Positions 17,465-26,141 of a stretch of DNA of 64,000 nt are shown here, one piece after another; position 1 is the first letter of the stretch; each line of letters opens with the position of its first letter. The translations under genes were made by a program, and so were the position numbers. The notes beneath the pieces are model-generated. The model ran no database searches and was not told the origin of the DNA. It saw nothing but the letters and a program-made list of their open reading frames with translations. Source of the stretch: QHXW01 sp035280425 (GTDB lineage Bacteria; Acidobacteriota; Terriglobia; Bryobacterales; Bryobacteraceae); the NCBI GenBank assembly GCA_035280425.1, contig DATEFW010000024.1, forward strand, positions 62,001 through 126,000, written 5' to 3'.

Positions 17465-18028
17465 ATGCGGTTTCGTTATTGGTTATGCGCGCTGGCTCTC
17501 GCGGTTGGCAGTGCTTTGTCATTTGCTCAGGAGGTGCCGCGCCCCGCGGGCGAGTTCGTCATCAGCATGAACGACGGCCGCCAGATCCTGCTCAGCCACT
17601 ATTCGGGTAAGGTGGTGCTGCTGGCATTCATGTTCACCACTTGACCGCACTGCCAGCACACCGCTCAGGTTCTGAGCGGCATTCAAAAAGATTACGGTCC
17701 TCACGGTTTGCAAATTCTGGGTGTGGCGTTCAATGATAATGCGCCGTCACTGGTGGCGGATTTTGTCCGCAACTACGCCACGGATTTTCCAGTAGGCTTT
17801 GCCAGCCGGGCGAGCGTCCAGGAGTACCTCGAGCATTCGCCCGGAAAGCCGAGCTACGTTCCAGAGCTGGTGTTCATCGACCGCAACCGTTCGATTCGCG
17901 CGCAGTATTCCGGCGCCGAGGACTTTTTCAAGGACCAGGACAAAAATATCCGGGAGCTGGTCGAGTCGCTACTCAAAGAACCGGCGGCCAAAAAGAACGG
18001 CCATTCCGCGCGAAAAAAACATCAGTAG
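17465..18028 (+). CDS. Exported thioredoxin-like selenoprotein with a UxxC active site
   Basis: The ATG at 17465 and the TAG at 18026-18028 share one frame interrupted only by TGA at 17642-17644. Reading TGA as selenocysteine gives a 187-residue protein with Sec60 in FMFTT-U-PHCQHT, exactly where TlpA/ResA-like thiol-disulfide oxidoreductases carry the first Cys of CxxC; Cys63 is the resolving cysteine. Residues 1-21 form a signal peptide, so it acts in the periplasm or at the membrane. The rest matches the redoxin fold (GKVVLLAF, ILGVAFND, VPELVFIDRN). A perfect SECIS-type hairpin follows the TGA. Homology continues without a frame shift on both sides, which argues against a decayed gene. 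A TAA upstream (17453) fixes the start. The next gene begins 2 bp later. The SelA/B/C machinery cannot be seen here. Confidence 0.88.
17642..17679 (+). promoter_or_regulatory. Bacterial SECIS element: UGA-Sec codon and hairpin
   Basis: TGA at 17642-17644 is followed by a perfect 8-bp stem, CCGCTCAG (17661-17668) and CTGAGCGG (17672-17679), closing a 3-nt loop GTT whose first base is G. The loop begins 24 nt after the TGA. This meets the usual bacterial rules: hairpin just downstream, short apical loop with a G in its first two positions, and a gap of roughly 16-37 nt. The apex CAGGUUCUG closely resembles the CAGGUCUG apex of E. coli fdhF, the SelB-binding part. Confidence 0.88.
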
Positions 18029-18030
18029 CC

Positions 18031-18918
18031 ATGAACCGGAGGGATCTGCTGAAGACCGGCGCGGCCGCGATCGCCGGCGCCGGTATCGCACGCCCTCAGG
18101 CGCCGCTTCCTGCCAAGGCCAAAATCACCAGCTCGGTGATGCTCTGGACTCTCGAAGGATCTTTCGAGGAGAAATTGGAAACCGCGGCACGGTCGGGTGT
18201 TCAATCCGTCGAGTTGGTCGGCGAATATGACGGCTGGAGCGATGCGGATGTCGCGCGCATCCGGAAACTCCTCGCATCCTTCCGGCTCGGCATGGACGTG
18301 CTGATCGCTACGCCTAATTGGAATCAGCGTCCGGTCTCGATGGTCGATCCGGCGCAGCGCGATAATTTCCTGGCGGACTGCCGCAACGCTATCGTCTATG
18401 CGCAAAAGCTCGAGGTGCCGCAGATTTTGTTAATGAGCGGTAACGCCATTGCCGGCCGGACCCATGAAGAACAATATGCCAGCCTGCTCGAGGGAGCCAA
18501 GCGCGCCGGAGATCTGATGTCGAAGGCCAATCTCACAGCCATCATCGAGCCGCTCAATTCGCTCGTAAATCATAAGGGATTTTTTCTGACGACCTGCGTA
18601 GAAGGCTCGAAACTGGTGCGCGAAGTCGATAACCCGCACGTGAAGTTGTTGTTCGACATTTATCACGAGCAGGTGCAGGAAGGAAACGTGATCCGCACGC
18701 TCACTGCGGCTGCCGACATTGTGGCCGTTTTCCACGTAGCCGACAATCCAGGACGGAACGATCCCGGCACCGGCGAGATTAATTACCCGAACGTCTACAA
18801 AGCCATCCAAAAATCGGGTTACACCGGCTATGTGGCGATGGAGTACCTGCCGATCGGCGACCAGGTAAACAGCCTGACCCGCTCGCTCAATGGTTTTCGG
18901 GCCGCGCTGGCAACCTGA
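18031..18918 (+). CDS. Tat-exported hydroxypyruvate isomerase-like TIM-barrel protein
   Basis: 295 residues of the xylose-isomerase-like TIM-barrel family. The N-terminal NRRDLLKTGAAAIAGAGIA is a Tat-type leader. Conserved acidic and His residues of the family's metal site are visible in AIIEPLN, LLFDIYHEQ and VFHVADNPGRNDPGTGEINY, and the last of these is very typical of Hyi/hydroxypyruvate isomerases. The enzyme would interconvert hydroxypyruvate and tartronate semialdehyde, or a related keto sugar, in the periplasm. It starts 2 bp after the selenoprotein stop and is probably cotranscribed with it; a functional link is not evident. Confidence 0.85.
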   Translation: MNRRDLLKTGAAAIAGAGIARPQAPLPAKAKITSSVMLWTLEGSFEEKLETAARSGVQSVELVGEYDGWSDADVARIRKLLASFRLGMDVLIATPNWNQRPVSMVDPAQRDNFLADCRNAIVYAQKLEVPQILLMSGNAIAGRTHEEQYASLLEGAKRAGDLMSKANLTAIIEPLNSLVNHKGFFLTTCVEGSKLVREVDNPHVKLLFDIYHEQVQEGNVIRTLTAAADIVAVFHVADNPGRNDPGTGEINYPNVYKAIQKSGYTGYVAMEYLPIGDQVNSLTRSLNGFRAALAT

Positions 18919-19022
18919 GAGCAAGTGTCCTGAGTCCGGTAATTACCCGGTACCAATCAAGACAGTCCTGGAACGTAAGTTTTTTCACATTAGATAAATT
19001 TTGCAGGAAAGAATTGCAGCCG

Positions 19023-19044
19023 CGGGGCGGGATTACCCGCCCCG
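19023..19044 (-). terminator. GC-rich hairpin downstream of the OmpA lipoprotein gene
   Basis: A perfect 9-bp inverted repeat, CGGGGCGGG and CCCGCCCCG, closes an ATTA loop 21 bp past the stop of the leftward OmpA gene. No strong U-run follows on that strand, so it may be a weak intrinsic terminator or an mRNA 3' stabiliser. It could also serve the rightward gene that ends at 18918. Confidence 0.5.
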
Positions 19045-19064
19045 TTGGTGACTGGGAAGGTTAT

Positions 19065-19817
19065 TTACTGTGCCTGTTTCTGTGCCAGCGTAAGGGCCTG
19101 ATCGGCGCTGAACATCCGAACTTCGACCCGGCGGTTCTTGGCACGGGCAGCGCGGTTCCGGCCGGTATCGGCTGGTTTTTCGTTGCCAAGGCCCACTAAC
19201 TGGACCCGGAATAACGGTATGTTCTCCTGCGCAATCAGATACCGCATCACGCGCTCGGCGCGCCTTTGGCTCAGAGCGTCGTTATACGCCTTGGTTCCGG
19301 TCTTATCCGTATAGCCCTCAACCGTGATGAAATACCGTTTGGCCGTCCCATGTTCTTTGACGAACTGGTCCAGCTGGTCCTTGGCGTCCTTTGTTAGGGT
19401 ATCTTTGTTGAAGCCGAACGGGATCACAGTCTCCGCAGCCAGCTTATAGTCGTCCAGGTTTCCCAGGGTATTCTGCACATTATCCCGGAGGGTATTGAGG
19501 TCCTGGCCGTTCTTCTGCGCCATATTACGCGCTTCGGTGGCGGTCGAGCCGGCTTCGGTCGCCTTATTCATGGCATCACCAGCCGCCTTTTCCGCCGACA
19601 TGGCACGTTCCTTGGCCGCATTAATGCCGGTTTCATGCCGTTCCAGGTCCTTCTTGGCGGCTTCAATGTCGGTGCCTTGCTTATTAGACTGATCGGCGAC
19701 CTGATCCACCTTGGTCTGGATGGGCGTCGCGGTCTGTTGAACGTACTTCTTAGTGGCGCAGCCTCCCATGAGCATTGCGCCTGCCAAAATCATCGATAGA
19801 GCTATGGTCCCTTTCAT
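19065..19817 (-). CDS. OmpA-family peptidoglycan-binding outer-membrane lipoprotein
   Basis: 250 residues. A lipoprotein signal peptide ends in MLMGGC (lipid-modified Cys20). Residues about 25-120 are an Ala-, Gln- and Lys-rich coiled coil, recalling Lpp/OprI-like stalks. An OmpA C-terminal domain (about 130-240) has the peptidoglycan-binding segments VEGYTDKTGTKAYNDALSQR and NRAARAKNRRVEV. It should tether the outer membrane to the cell wall. An AGG-type ribosome site (GGGAGGTCTT) precedes the ATG. The Oar-like and sortase genes elsewhere in the window are consistent with the same diderm envelope. Confidence 0.93.
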   Translation of the reverse strand: MKGTIALSMILAGAMLMGGCATKKYVQQTATPIQTKVDQVADQSNKQGTDIEAAKKDLERHETGINAAKERAMSAEKAAGDAMNKATEAGSTATEARNMAQKNGQDLNTLRDNVQNTLGNLDDYKLAAETVIPFGFNKDTLTKDAKDQLDQFVKEHGTAKRYFITVEGYTDKTGTKAYNDALSQRRAERVMRYLIAQENIPLFRVQLVGLGNEKPADTGRNRAARAKNRRVEVRMFSADQALTLAQKQAQ

Positions 19818-19882
19818 AAGACCTCCCGCGAGTAGCGTAGCAATTTAAGTACCTTTTCCATTTCACACATTCGGGGAGTAAA

Positions 19883-19900
19883 ATGAGCCTTAAGGTTCAT
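19883..19900. promoter_or_regulatory. Near-perfect 18-bp palindrome between divergent genes
   Basis: ATGAGCCTTAAGGTTCAT pairs with itself except at one position. It lies in the gap between the leftward OmpA gene (start 19817) and the rightward oxidoreductase (start 19981), about 65 and 80 bp from the two starts. It could be an operator acting on either promoter. No promoter boxes could be assigned with confidence. Confidence 0.35.
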
Positions 19901-19980
19901 TCAGCCCGAAACACTTGCCCGCGCAAACAGGGGTGAACTACCGCGAGCCAGCCGTCCGGGAGAAAGGCAAAAACGAAAGC

Positions 19981-21324
<1,344 letters not shown>

Positions 21325-21343
21325 TTTGAAACCAGGGATTGCG

Positions 21344-22330
21344 TTATCGTTCGATGACGCGAATCTCGCCTTTTCCCCACACGGTCTGACGGCCCACACC
21401 AGTCCAGCGGGCGGCGTGAAGGAATGGCAGGAACTCGCCGAGATCACCTTCGTATTCCGCTTCTCCAATGAAGCCCGAGAGCGCATGGACTTGTCCGGTG
21501 CGGCTGGACCGGCGCGCGGCATGAGTTGGTTGGAGCCGACAGCAGGCCATGTTTACTTTCTGGCCACGCTCCCCGATCGCGCGAAAGTCAATCGCCAGAG
21601 GCCCGTCACCGTAGAGCGCGCTGAGTGTGCTGACGCGGTCGCGAATGCGTGCGAACAGCACGGAAAAATCCGGGCGTTCCGCAAGCACGTCGCGAGCCTT
21701 GAGCTCCGTCGGTGTTACAAAGCGAACGAGGATTTTTTCGACCCGGCGTTCCTCCGGCGTCAGCGGAATGGCGCACGGCATGATCGCCGCAAACAGCTTT
21801 TCGCCATCAAACGGGCGTGCCAGGACTGCATCATCCAGCGAGAGTTGCTCGACGCACGCGAGCCGCGCCCGTGACCGGTGCACTCCGAACCCGTCGGACG
21901 CGAATCGGCTGAGCGCCAGCACGAAGTACGAGAGCGCAGGATGGGCGGTATCGAACAGGTGCAAGTCGCAATAGAAGTGGCCGCCAGGCGGGACGCGGGA
22001 AGCATCCAGGTGCGCCGTGCGAAAGACGAATGGCCGGGGCCAGTCCGTCAGCCCACTCGGACCACGATCCTGATGTGCCTGGCCGGGTTCAAAGATGCGC
22101 GCATAGCCGCAACCAGGTACATGGAGCGCGTCAATGCACGCAGGTGTGCAAGCGATCTCGCGAAGAATGGTCCCAAACGCGCCGCGAAAAACGTTGGCGG
22201 CCGGTCCCGGCGGGAATTGAACCGGATCGATGGCTTCGAAATGAAAGCGGAGGCGGAAGAACTTGAATTGCACTTCCCAGAGTATAGCGGCGGGTGCCAG
22301 GGTTGTTGGACGGCTTGAGTTGCCCGGCAA
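21344..22330 (-). CDS. cas6: Solitary Cas6-like RAMP endoribonuclease
   Basis: 328 residues. The N-terminal part has the family block FRGAFGTILREIACT followed by Cys residues and CGYARIFEP, and the C-terminus has the glycine-rich loop GVGRQTVWGKGEI (about 311-323). Both match the PF10040-type CRISPR precrRNA-processing RAMP proteins, which cleave CRISPR repeat RNA. There is no CRISPR array and no other cas gene in the window. Neighbours are an oxidoreductase (convergent, 19 bp apart) and the arsenosugar pair (divergent). The protein may process host RNA, act in trans on a distant array, or be a relic. The start is uncertain: TTG at 22330, or an in-frame GTG near 22274. Confidence 0.7.
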   Translation of the reverse strand: MPGNSSRPTTLAPAAILWEVQFKFFRLRFHFEAIDPVQFPPGPAANVFRGAFGTILREIACTPACIDALHVPGCGYARIFEPGQAHQDRGPSGLTDWPRPFVFRTAHLDASRVPPGGHFYCDLHLFDTAHPALSYFVLALSRFASDGFGVHRSRARLACVEQLSLDDAVLARPFDGEKLFAAIMPCAIPLTPEERRVEKILVRFVTPTELKARDVLAERPDFSVLFARIRDRVSTLSALYGDGPLAIDFRAIGERGQKVNMACCRLQPTHAARRSSRTGQVHALSGFIGEAEYEGDLGEFLPFLHAARWTGVGRQTVWGKGEIRVIER

Positions 22331-22385
22331 ATCCCCATAGAACGGCCAATCGTGGGAAACTTTGAATAAATTAAGCGAGGTAACA

Positions 22386-22718
22386 ATGGCCGGCTACTAT
22401 CACCAGGAGGATCTGCCCCGTTTTGCCGAAGTCGGTAAGAGTGCACCGGAGTTGTGGCAGAAATTTTCGGAGTGGTACGGGGCGGTCTTTGCCGAAGGGG
22501 CGCTCAGCGAGCGGGAGAAATGCCTGATCGCGCTCGGCGTCGCCCACGCCGTGCAGTGCCCGTATTGCATCGATGCTTACACGCAAGCGTGCCTGGAGAA
22601 GGGGTCGAACCTCGAGCAAATGAGCGAAGCCGTGCATGTCGCCTCCGCCATACGCGGCGGCGCCTCGCTGGTGCATGGGGTACAAATGCGCAACGCCGCG
22701 AGCAAGGTGAGCATGTGA
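22386..22718 (+). CDS. Arsenosugar-associated AhpD-like peroxidase protein
   Basis: 110 residues, ATG at 22386 five bases after a GAGG ribosome site. It is an AhpD/carboxymuconolactone-decarboxylase fold protein with the redox motif CPYCIDAYTQAC (CxxC, about residues 60-63), a His/Glu-containing ALGVAHAVQ helix and a closing HVASAIRGGASLVHG helix. This small protein regularly precedes arsS and is annotated as arsenosugar biosynthesis-associated. Its stop overlaps the arsS GTG start by four bases, which implies coupled translation. Role: probably a thiol-redox partner; the reaction is not established from sequence. Confidence 0.88.
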   Translation: MAGYYHQEDLPRFAEVGKSAPELWQKFSEWYGAVFAEGALSEREKCLIALGVAHAVQCPYCIDAYTQACLEKGSNLEQMSEAVHVASAIRGGASLVHGVQMRNAASKVSM

Positions 22719-23755
22719 GCCTGGCAGGTCTGGCGCATTCGCTGGCTAATCCAGCGTCGCAACTGCGCGTACTGAATAATCAAAGCGGGCTGCGGAAGCC
22801 TTTCGACGCGGCACTGGCCGAGTCTGGCATGGTCCCGCTCACGTCCACCGGAATCACGGTTTTTCAGATCAATGTAGGCAAGTTGTGCAATCAGACCTGC
22901 GGGCATTGCCACGTGGACGCCGGACCCGACCGACGCGAGATCATGACGCGCGAAACCGCCCAGCTTTGTATCGGTGCGCTTGCGCAAACCGACATCCCGA
23001 CCGTCGATATTACGGGCGGCGCGCCGGAACTCAATCCGAATTTCCGGTGGCTGGTCGAGCAAAGCCGTGCGCTGGGCCGTCACGTCATGGACCGGTGCAA
23101 TCTTTCGGTCCTGTTGTTGCCGTCACAGGAAGATCTTGCGGATTTTCTGGCGGTGAACCGCGTAGAGGTCGTGGCGAGCCTGCCGTATTATCTCGAGCAG
23201 CAGACCGATGCCCAGCGAGGCAGCGGCGTGTTCACAAAATCCATTGAGGCGCTACGCAAGCTGAATGCCTTGGGCTACGGCCACGAGAACTCCGGATTGC
23301 GGCTGGATCTGGTGTACAATCCCGTCGGGGCGTTCCTGCCGCCCGCACAGCGCGCCATTGAAGCCGACTTCAAACGCGAGCTCTGGAGGCGCCACGGCAT
23401 TGTATTCAATTCGCTCTATACCATCACCAACATGCCCATCAGCCGCTTTCTCGAATTCCTGCTGCGCACGGGTAACTACGAGCGCTACATGGAAAAACTC
23501 GTGAATGCGTTCAACCCTTCGGCCGCGGAAGCAGTCATGTGCCGGTATACGATTTCAGTCGGCTGGGATGGGACGCTGTACGACTGCGATTTTAACCAGA
23601 TGCTGGATCTCAAAGTCGGTTTTGACGCCCCGGCGCATATCAGGAATTTTGACATCGCGTCATTAAGCCGTCGATCCATTGTCACCGGGCAGCACTGTTA
23701 TGGATGCACCGCGGGAAGCGGATCGAGTTGTGGCGGCATTACCGTGAGGGCCTGA
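22715..23755 (+). CDS. arsS: Arsenosugar biosynthesis radical SAM protein ArsS
   Basis: 346 residues from a GTG that overlaps the previous stop (GTGA). The radical-SAM iron-sulfur motif CNQTCGHC (CxxxCxxC) has Cys58, Cys62 and Cys65, followed by the DITGGAPELNP segment that binds SAM. The C-terminal domain holds CDFNQMLDL and the Cys-rich CYGCTAGSGSSCGG tail typical of the radical SAM/Cys-rich family. ArsS attaches a 5'-deoxyadenosyl group to dimethylarsenite in arsenosugar synthesis. ArsM, which would supply methylated arsenic, is not in the window. The next gene follows after 4 bp. Confidence 0.9.
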   Translation: MSLAGLAHSLANPASQLRVLNNQSGLRKPFDAALAESGMVPLTSTGITVFQINVGKLCNQTCGHCHVDAGPDRREIMTRETAQLCIGALAQTDIPTVDITGGAPELNPNFRWLVEQSRALGRHVMDRCNLSVLLLPSQEDLADFLAVNRVEVVASLPYYLEQQTDAQRGSGVFTKSIEALRKLNALGYGHENSGLRLDLVYNPVGAFLPPAQRAIEADFKRELWRRHGIVFNSLYTITNMPISRFLEFLLRTGNYERYMEKLVNAFNPSAAEAVMCRYTISVGWDGTLYDCDFNQMLDLKVGFDAPAHIRNFDIASLSRRSIVTGQHCYGCTAGSGSSCGGITVRA

Positions 23756-23759
23756 ATTT

Positions 23760-24302
23760 ATGCGTCGAACCCTGAGGTGGATTTCGATTTCCGCCTGTTT
23801 CTACTTAACCGCTGCGGCGGACGATGAAGCTTTCAAGTGCCCGCCGGCTTCCAAGGCAATGCAAGCCACCTGCCGCGAAATTACACATAAGGATCTGCCA
23901 CCCGGAGCGGTTGCCCTTCTGAAGAAGCTGAAGTGTGAAGTATCGGCGGACAGCAACTACGATTACGGCAGCGCGGTGGATCTGAACGGCGATGGCTCGA
24001 AAGAATATCAATTCTGCTGCCACGAATCTGCGCACGGGCCTTGCAGCGCGGTGTTGATAGGAAAAATCGGGAATGAGTGGAGGGATCTGACAGCCAAAGA
24101 AGGGATGCTCGGGTACGACGGAGCCTGCACTCTCTTTGTTGTACTCCAAGCGCAACACAACGGCTTTCAGGACATCTGTCTTCCGAACGAGTGTTCACCT
24201 GGAACGGGGAGCGCATCGAAGCCCTGCGTTCCATCGATATGGCGGTACGACAATGGCAGATATCATTCCATCGGTGCAAGTGAAATCAAGCCGGCAAACT
24301 AG
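23760..24302 (+). CDS. Cys-rich exported protein of unknown function
   Basis: 180 residues with a signal peptide (cleavage near LTAAADDE). About ten cysteines lie in pairs, including CPPASKAMQATC, QFCCHESAHGPC and CLPNECSPG, which suggests several disulfides or metal binding. A segment DLNGDGSKEYQFCC looks like a short calcium-type DxNxDG loop. It starts 4 bp after arsS and is probably in the same operon, so it might sequester metalloid or metal ions; that is inference. I recognise no family. The next gene starts inside its last 50 bp. Confidence 0.7.
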   Translation: MRRTLRWISISACFYLTAAADDEAFKCPPASKAMQATCREITHKDLPPGAVALLKKLKCEVSADSNYDYGSAVDLNGDGSKEYQFCCHESAHGPCSAVLIGKIGNEWRDLTAKEGMLGYDGACTLFVVLQAQHNGFQDICLPNECSPGTGSASKPCVPSIWRYDNGRYHSIGASEIKPAN

Positions 24303-25314
24303 ACGCCACGCGGGACGGCGGCGTCTCCTTCGCACCTTCTGCGTCCGTTCATCGCTGCTGCTGGCCTTCGTGTTCGTCGCCCAGGCGGCCGACCCGCTCC
24401 GGCTCGTGCATACGATTCGCTTAACAGGCGTCCAAGGCCGCATCGATCACATGGCTGTCGATGTCGCCGGCCATCGGCTGTTCGTGGCCGCGCTGGGCAA
24501 CAACACGCTGGAGGTTGTGGATATCTCAGCTGGCAAGCGCATCCACACCATTACGGGGCTGCACGAGCCGCAAGGGATCGCCTACGTTCCGGACCGCAAC
24601 CGAATTTACGTGGCTAATGGCGAAGACGGCAGGCTCAAGGTTTACGATGGCTCGTCGTATGCCCTGGTCGGAGCTGTGGATTTTGGGAGCGATGCGGATA
24701 ACGTCCGCTATGACGCGGCTGCCAGGCAGATTTATGTGGGTTATGGAGAAGGGTCGCTCGGCATTGTCGATGAGATGACCGGCAAACGCACAGGCGATAT
24801 ACCGTTGTCGGGTCATCCGGAATCTTTTCAACTGGAACAATCCAGCCCTCGAATTTTTGTTAATGTCCCCACCGCGGGTCACGTCGCGATAGTAGACCGG
24901 CATGGCCGGTCCGTAACTGGAAAATGGCCGCTTCCCGGAAACCAGGCCAACTTTCCCATGGCTCTCGACGAAGCCGGCCGTACGCTGTTTGTGGGCTGCC
25001 GGAGACCGGCCCACGTGGCGGTCTTCGATACCGGCTCGGGGAAGCTCACTACGACTGTACCCTGTGTCGGCGATACCGATGACCTGTTTTATGACGCCGC
25101 GCTCCGGCGATTGTACGTCTCGGGCGGCGAAGGTTTTCTGACCGTCATCGCCCGCGTCGACCATGGCGGTTACCAGCCTCTGGCAAAAATATCTACGGCC
25201 ACGGGCGCGCGCACATCTTTATTTGTCCCGCAGCTCAAACGGCTCTATCTTGCGGTACCGCATCGAGGCGGCCAGCATGCGGAAATCCGGGTCTACGAAA
25301 CCCAGCCTGAATGA
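24253..25314 (+). CDS. Exported YVTN/YncE-type beta-propeller protein
   Basis: 353 residues from the ATG at 24253, which overlaps the previous gene by 50 bp; a GTG at 24280 is an alternative start. A basic stretch is followed by a hydrophobic signal segment ending in FVAQAADP. The rest is a series of about seven blades with repeats such as GHRLFVAALGNNTLEVVD and RNRIYVANGEDGRLKVYD. Such propellers serve as binding scaffolds in the periplasm or outside the cell; no enzyme residues are seen. It may be the last gene of the arsenosugar operon. Confidence 0.82.
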   Translation: MADIIPSVQVKSSRQTRRHAGRRRLLRTFCVRSSLLLAFVFVAQAADPLRLVHTIRLTGVQGRIDHMAVDVAGHRLFVAALGNNTLEVVDISAGKRIHTITGLHEPQGIAYVPDRNRIYVANGEDGRLKVYDGSSYALVGAVDFGSDADNVRYDAAARQIYVGYGEGSLGIVDEMTGKRTGDIPLSGHPESFQLEQSSPRIFVNVPTAGHVAIVDRHGRSVTGKWPLPGNQANFPMALDEAGRTLFVGCRRPAHVAVFDTGSGKLTTTVPCVGDTDDLFYDAALRRLYVSGGEGFLTVIARVDHGGYQPLAKISTATGARTSLFVPQLKRLYLAVPHRGGQHAEIRVYETQPE

Positions 25315-25619
25315 ACCTTCGGGTGTATTCCCGATAGGCCTTTCTGGGCTTGTAATCTCTCGTCCGGTGGTGATAGGCTAGGCTGGATCAGACATCGTGA
25401 GAGCCGTTCATGAGCGATAGCGAATAGCGGCTGTAAAGTTTGATTTGATGTTCAGGTGCATCCGTGCGCGCTTCAAGACCGGGCCACAGCGACTACCGAT
25501 CATTTTGCTCTCTCAGAAACGACACTAAGCTCTCGTTGGTCTCAAGAAACGCTGTGAGCCGGGGCTGGAGTCTTATAAGTTTGCCCGTGCGGCATTAGTA
25601 CGGAAGGAGATTTTGAAAG
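25315..25619. other. 305-bp leader region of the type VI operon, no gene seen
   Basis: No coding region or RNA gene could be supported. A TATAAG hexamer at 25574-25579 could be a -10 element for the type VI operon, about 40 bp before the tssB start, but no good -35 partner was found. A sigma-54 pattern (GG-N10-GC) was looked for and not found. An AGCCG/CGGCT inverted repeat with a long loop lies around 25402-25430. An AAGGAG ribosome site precedes the tssB ATG. Confidence 0.35.
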
Positions 25620-26141
25620 ATGGCAAGACAAAGCACACAGCATAAGCTGGACCGTGTGAGATCCCCGCGAGTACACATCACCTACGATGTGGAAGTCGGC
25701 GGCGCGATCGAGTTGAAGGAATTGCCTTTTGTTATGGGTGTACTGGGCGACTTCACCGGCCAGCCCACCGAGGCCATGGCCAAGCTGAAGGACCGGAAAT
25801 TCGTGGAGGTGACGCCCGACAATTTCGACAGCGTCCTGGCAGGCATGAAGCCGCACTTGGCGTTTTCCGTGGAGAACAAGCTGAGCGACGACCCGAATGC
25901 CGGCCAGTTGAAAGTCGACCTGAATTTCAAGAGCCTCGAGGACTTTGAGCCCGAACAAGTGGCCCGCCAGGTCAAGCCGCTGCGCGAACTGTTGGAGCTG
26001 CGGACCCGGCTCTCGGATCTTCGCGGGAGCCTGCAGGGCAACGACAAGCTGGAGGAGCTGCTGCAGGAGGCCATCAACAATACCGACAAGATGGCCAAGC
26101 TGAAGCAGGAAGTAAAGCCAGAGGGAGATTCCAATGCCTGA
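25620..26141 (+). CDS. tssB: Type VI secretion sheath small subunit TssB
   Basis: 173 residues, the usual size. The N-terminal SPRVHITYDVEVGGAIELKE and PFVMGVLGDFTG are signature segments of TssB/VipA, and the protein ends with the helical coiled region that interlocks with TssC. TssB and TssC form the contractile sheath that drives the Hcp tube outward. AAGGAG lies ten bases before the ATG. The last eight bases overlap the tssC start. Confidence 0.96.
   Translation: MARQSTQHKLDRVRSPRVHITYDVEVGGAIELKELPFVMGVLGDFTGQPTEAMAKLKDRKFVEVTPDNFDSVLAGMKPHLAFSVENKLSDDPNAGQLKVDLNFKSLEDFEPEQVARQVKPLRELLELRTRLSDLRGSLQGNDKLEELLQEAINNTDKMAKLKQEVKPEGDSNA

Noticed and set aside
17642..17644. Reading the TGA as a pseudogene-forming nonsense mutation
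   Set aside because: The position is the catalytic Cys, the frame continues intact with good protein sequence, and a strong SECIS-type hairpin follows. A decayed gene would not show this combination.
17465..18028. Genome-wide recoding of TGA (code 4/25)
   Set aside because: Many well-formed genes in the window end at TGA, for example in GTGA and ATGA overlaps, so TGA is a normal stop here.
25315..25619. Sigma-54 promoter for the type VI operon
   Set aside because: No GG-N10-GC pair with proper flanking bases was found; candidate stretches had wrong spacing.
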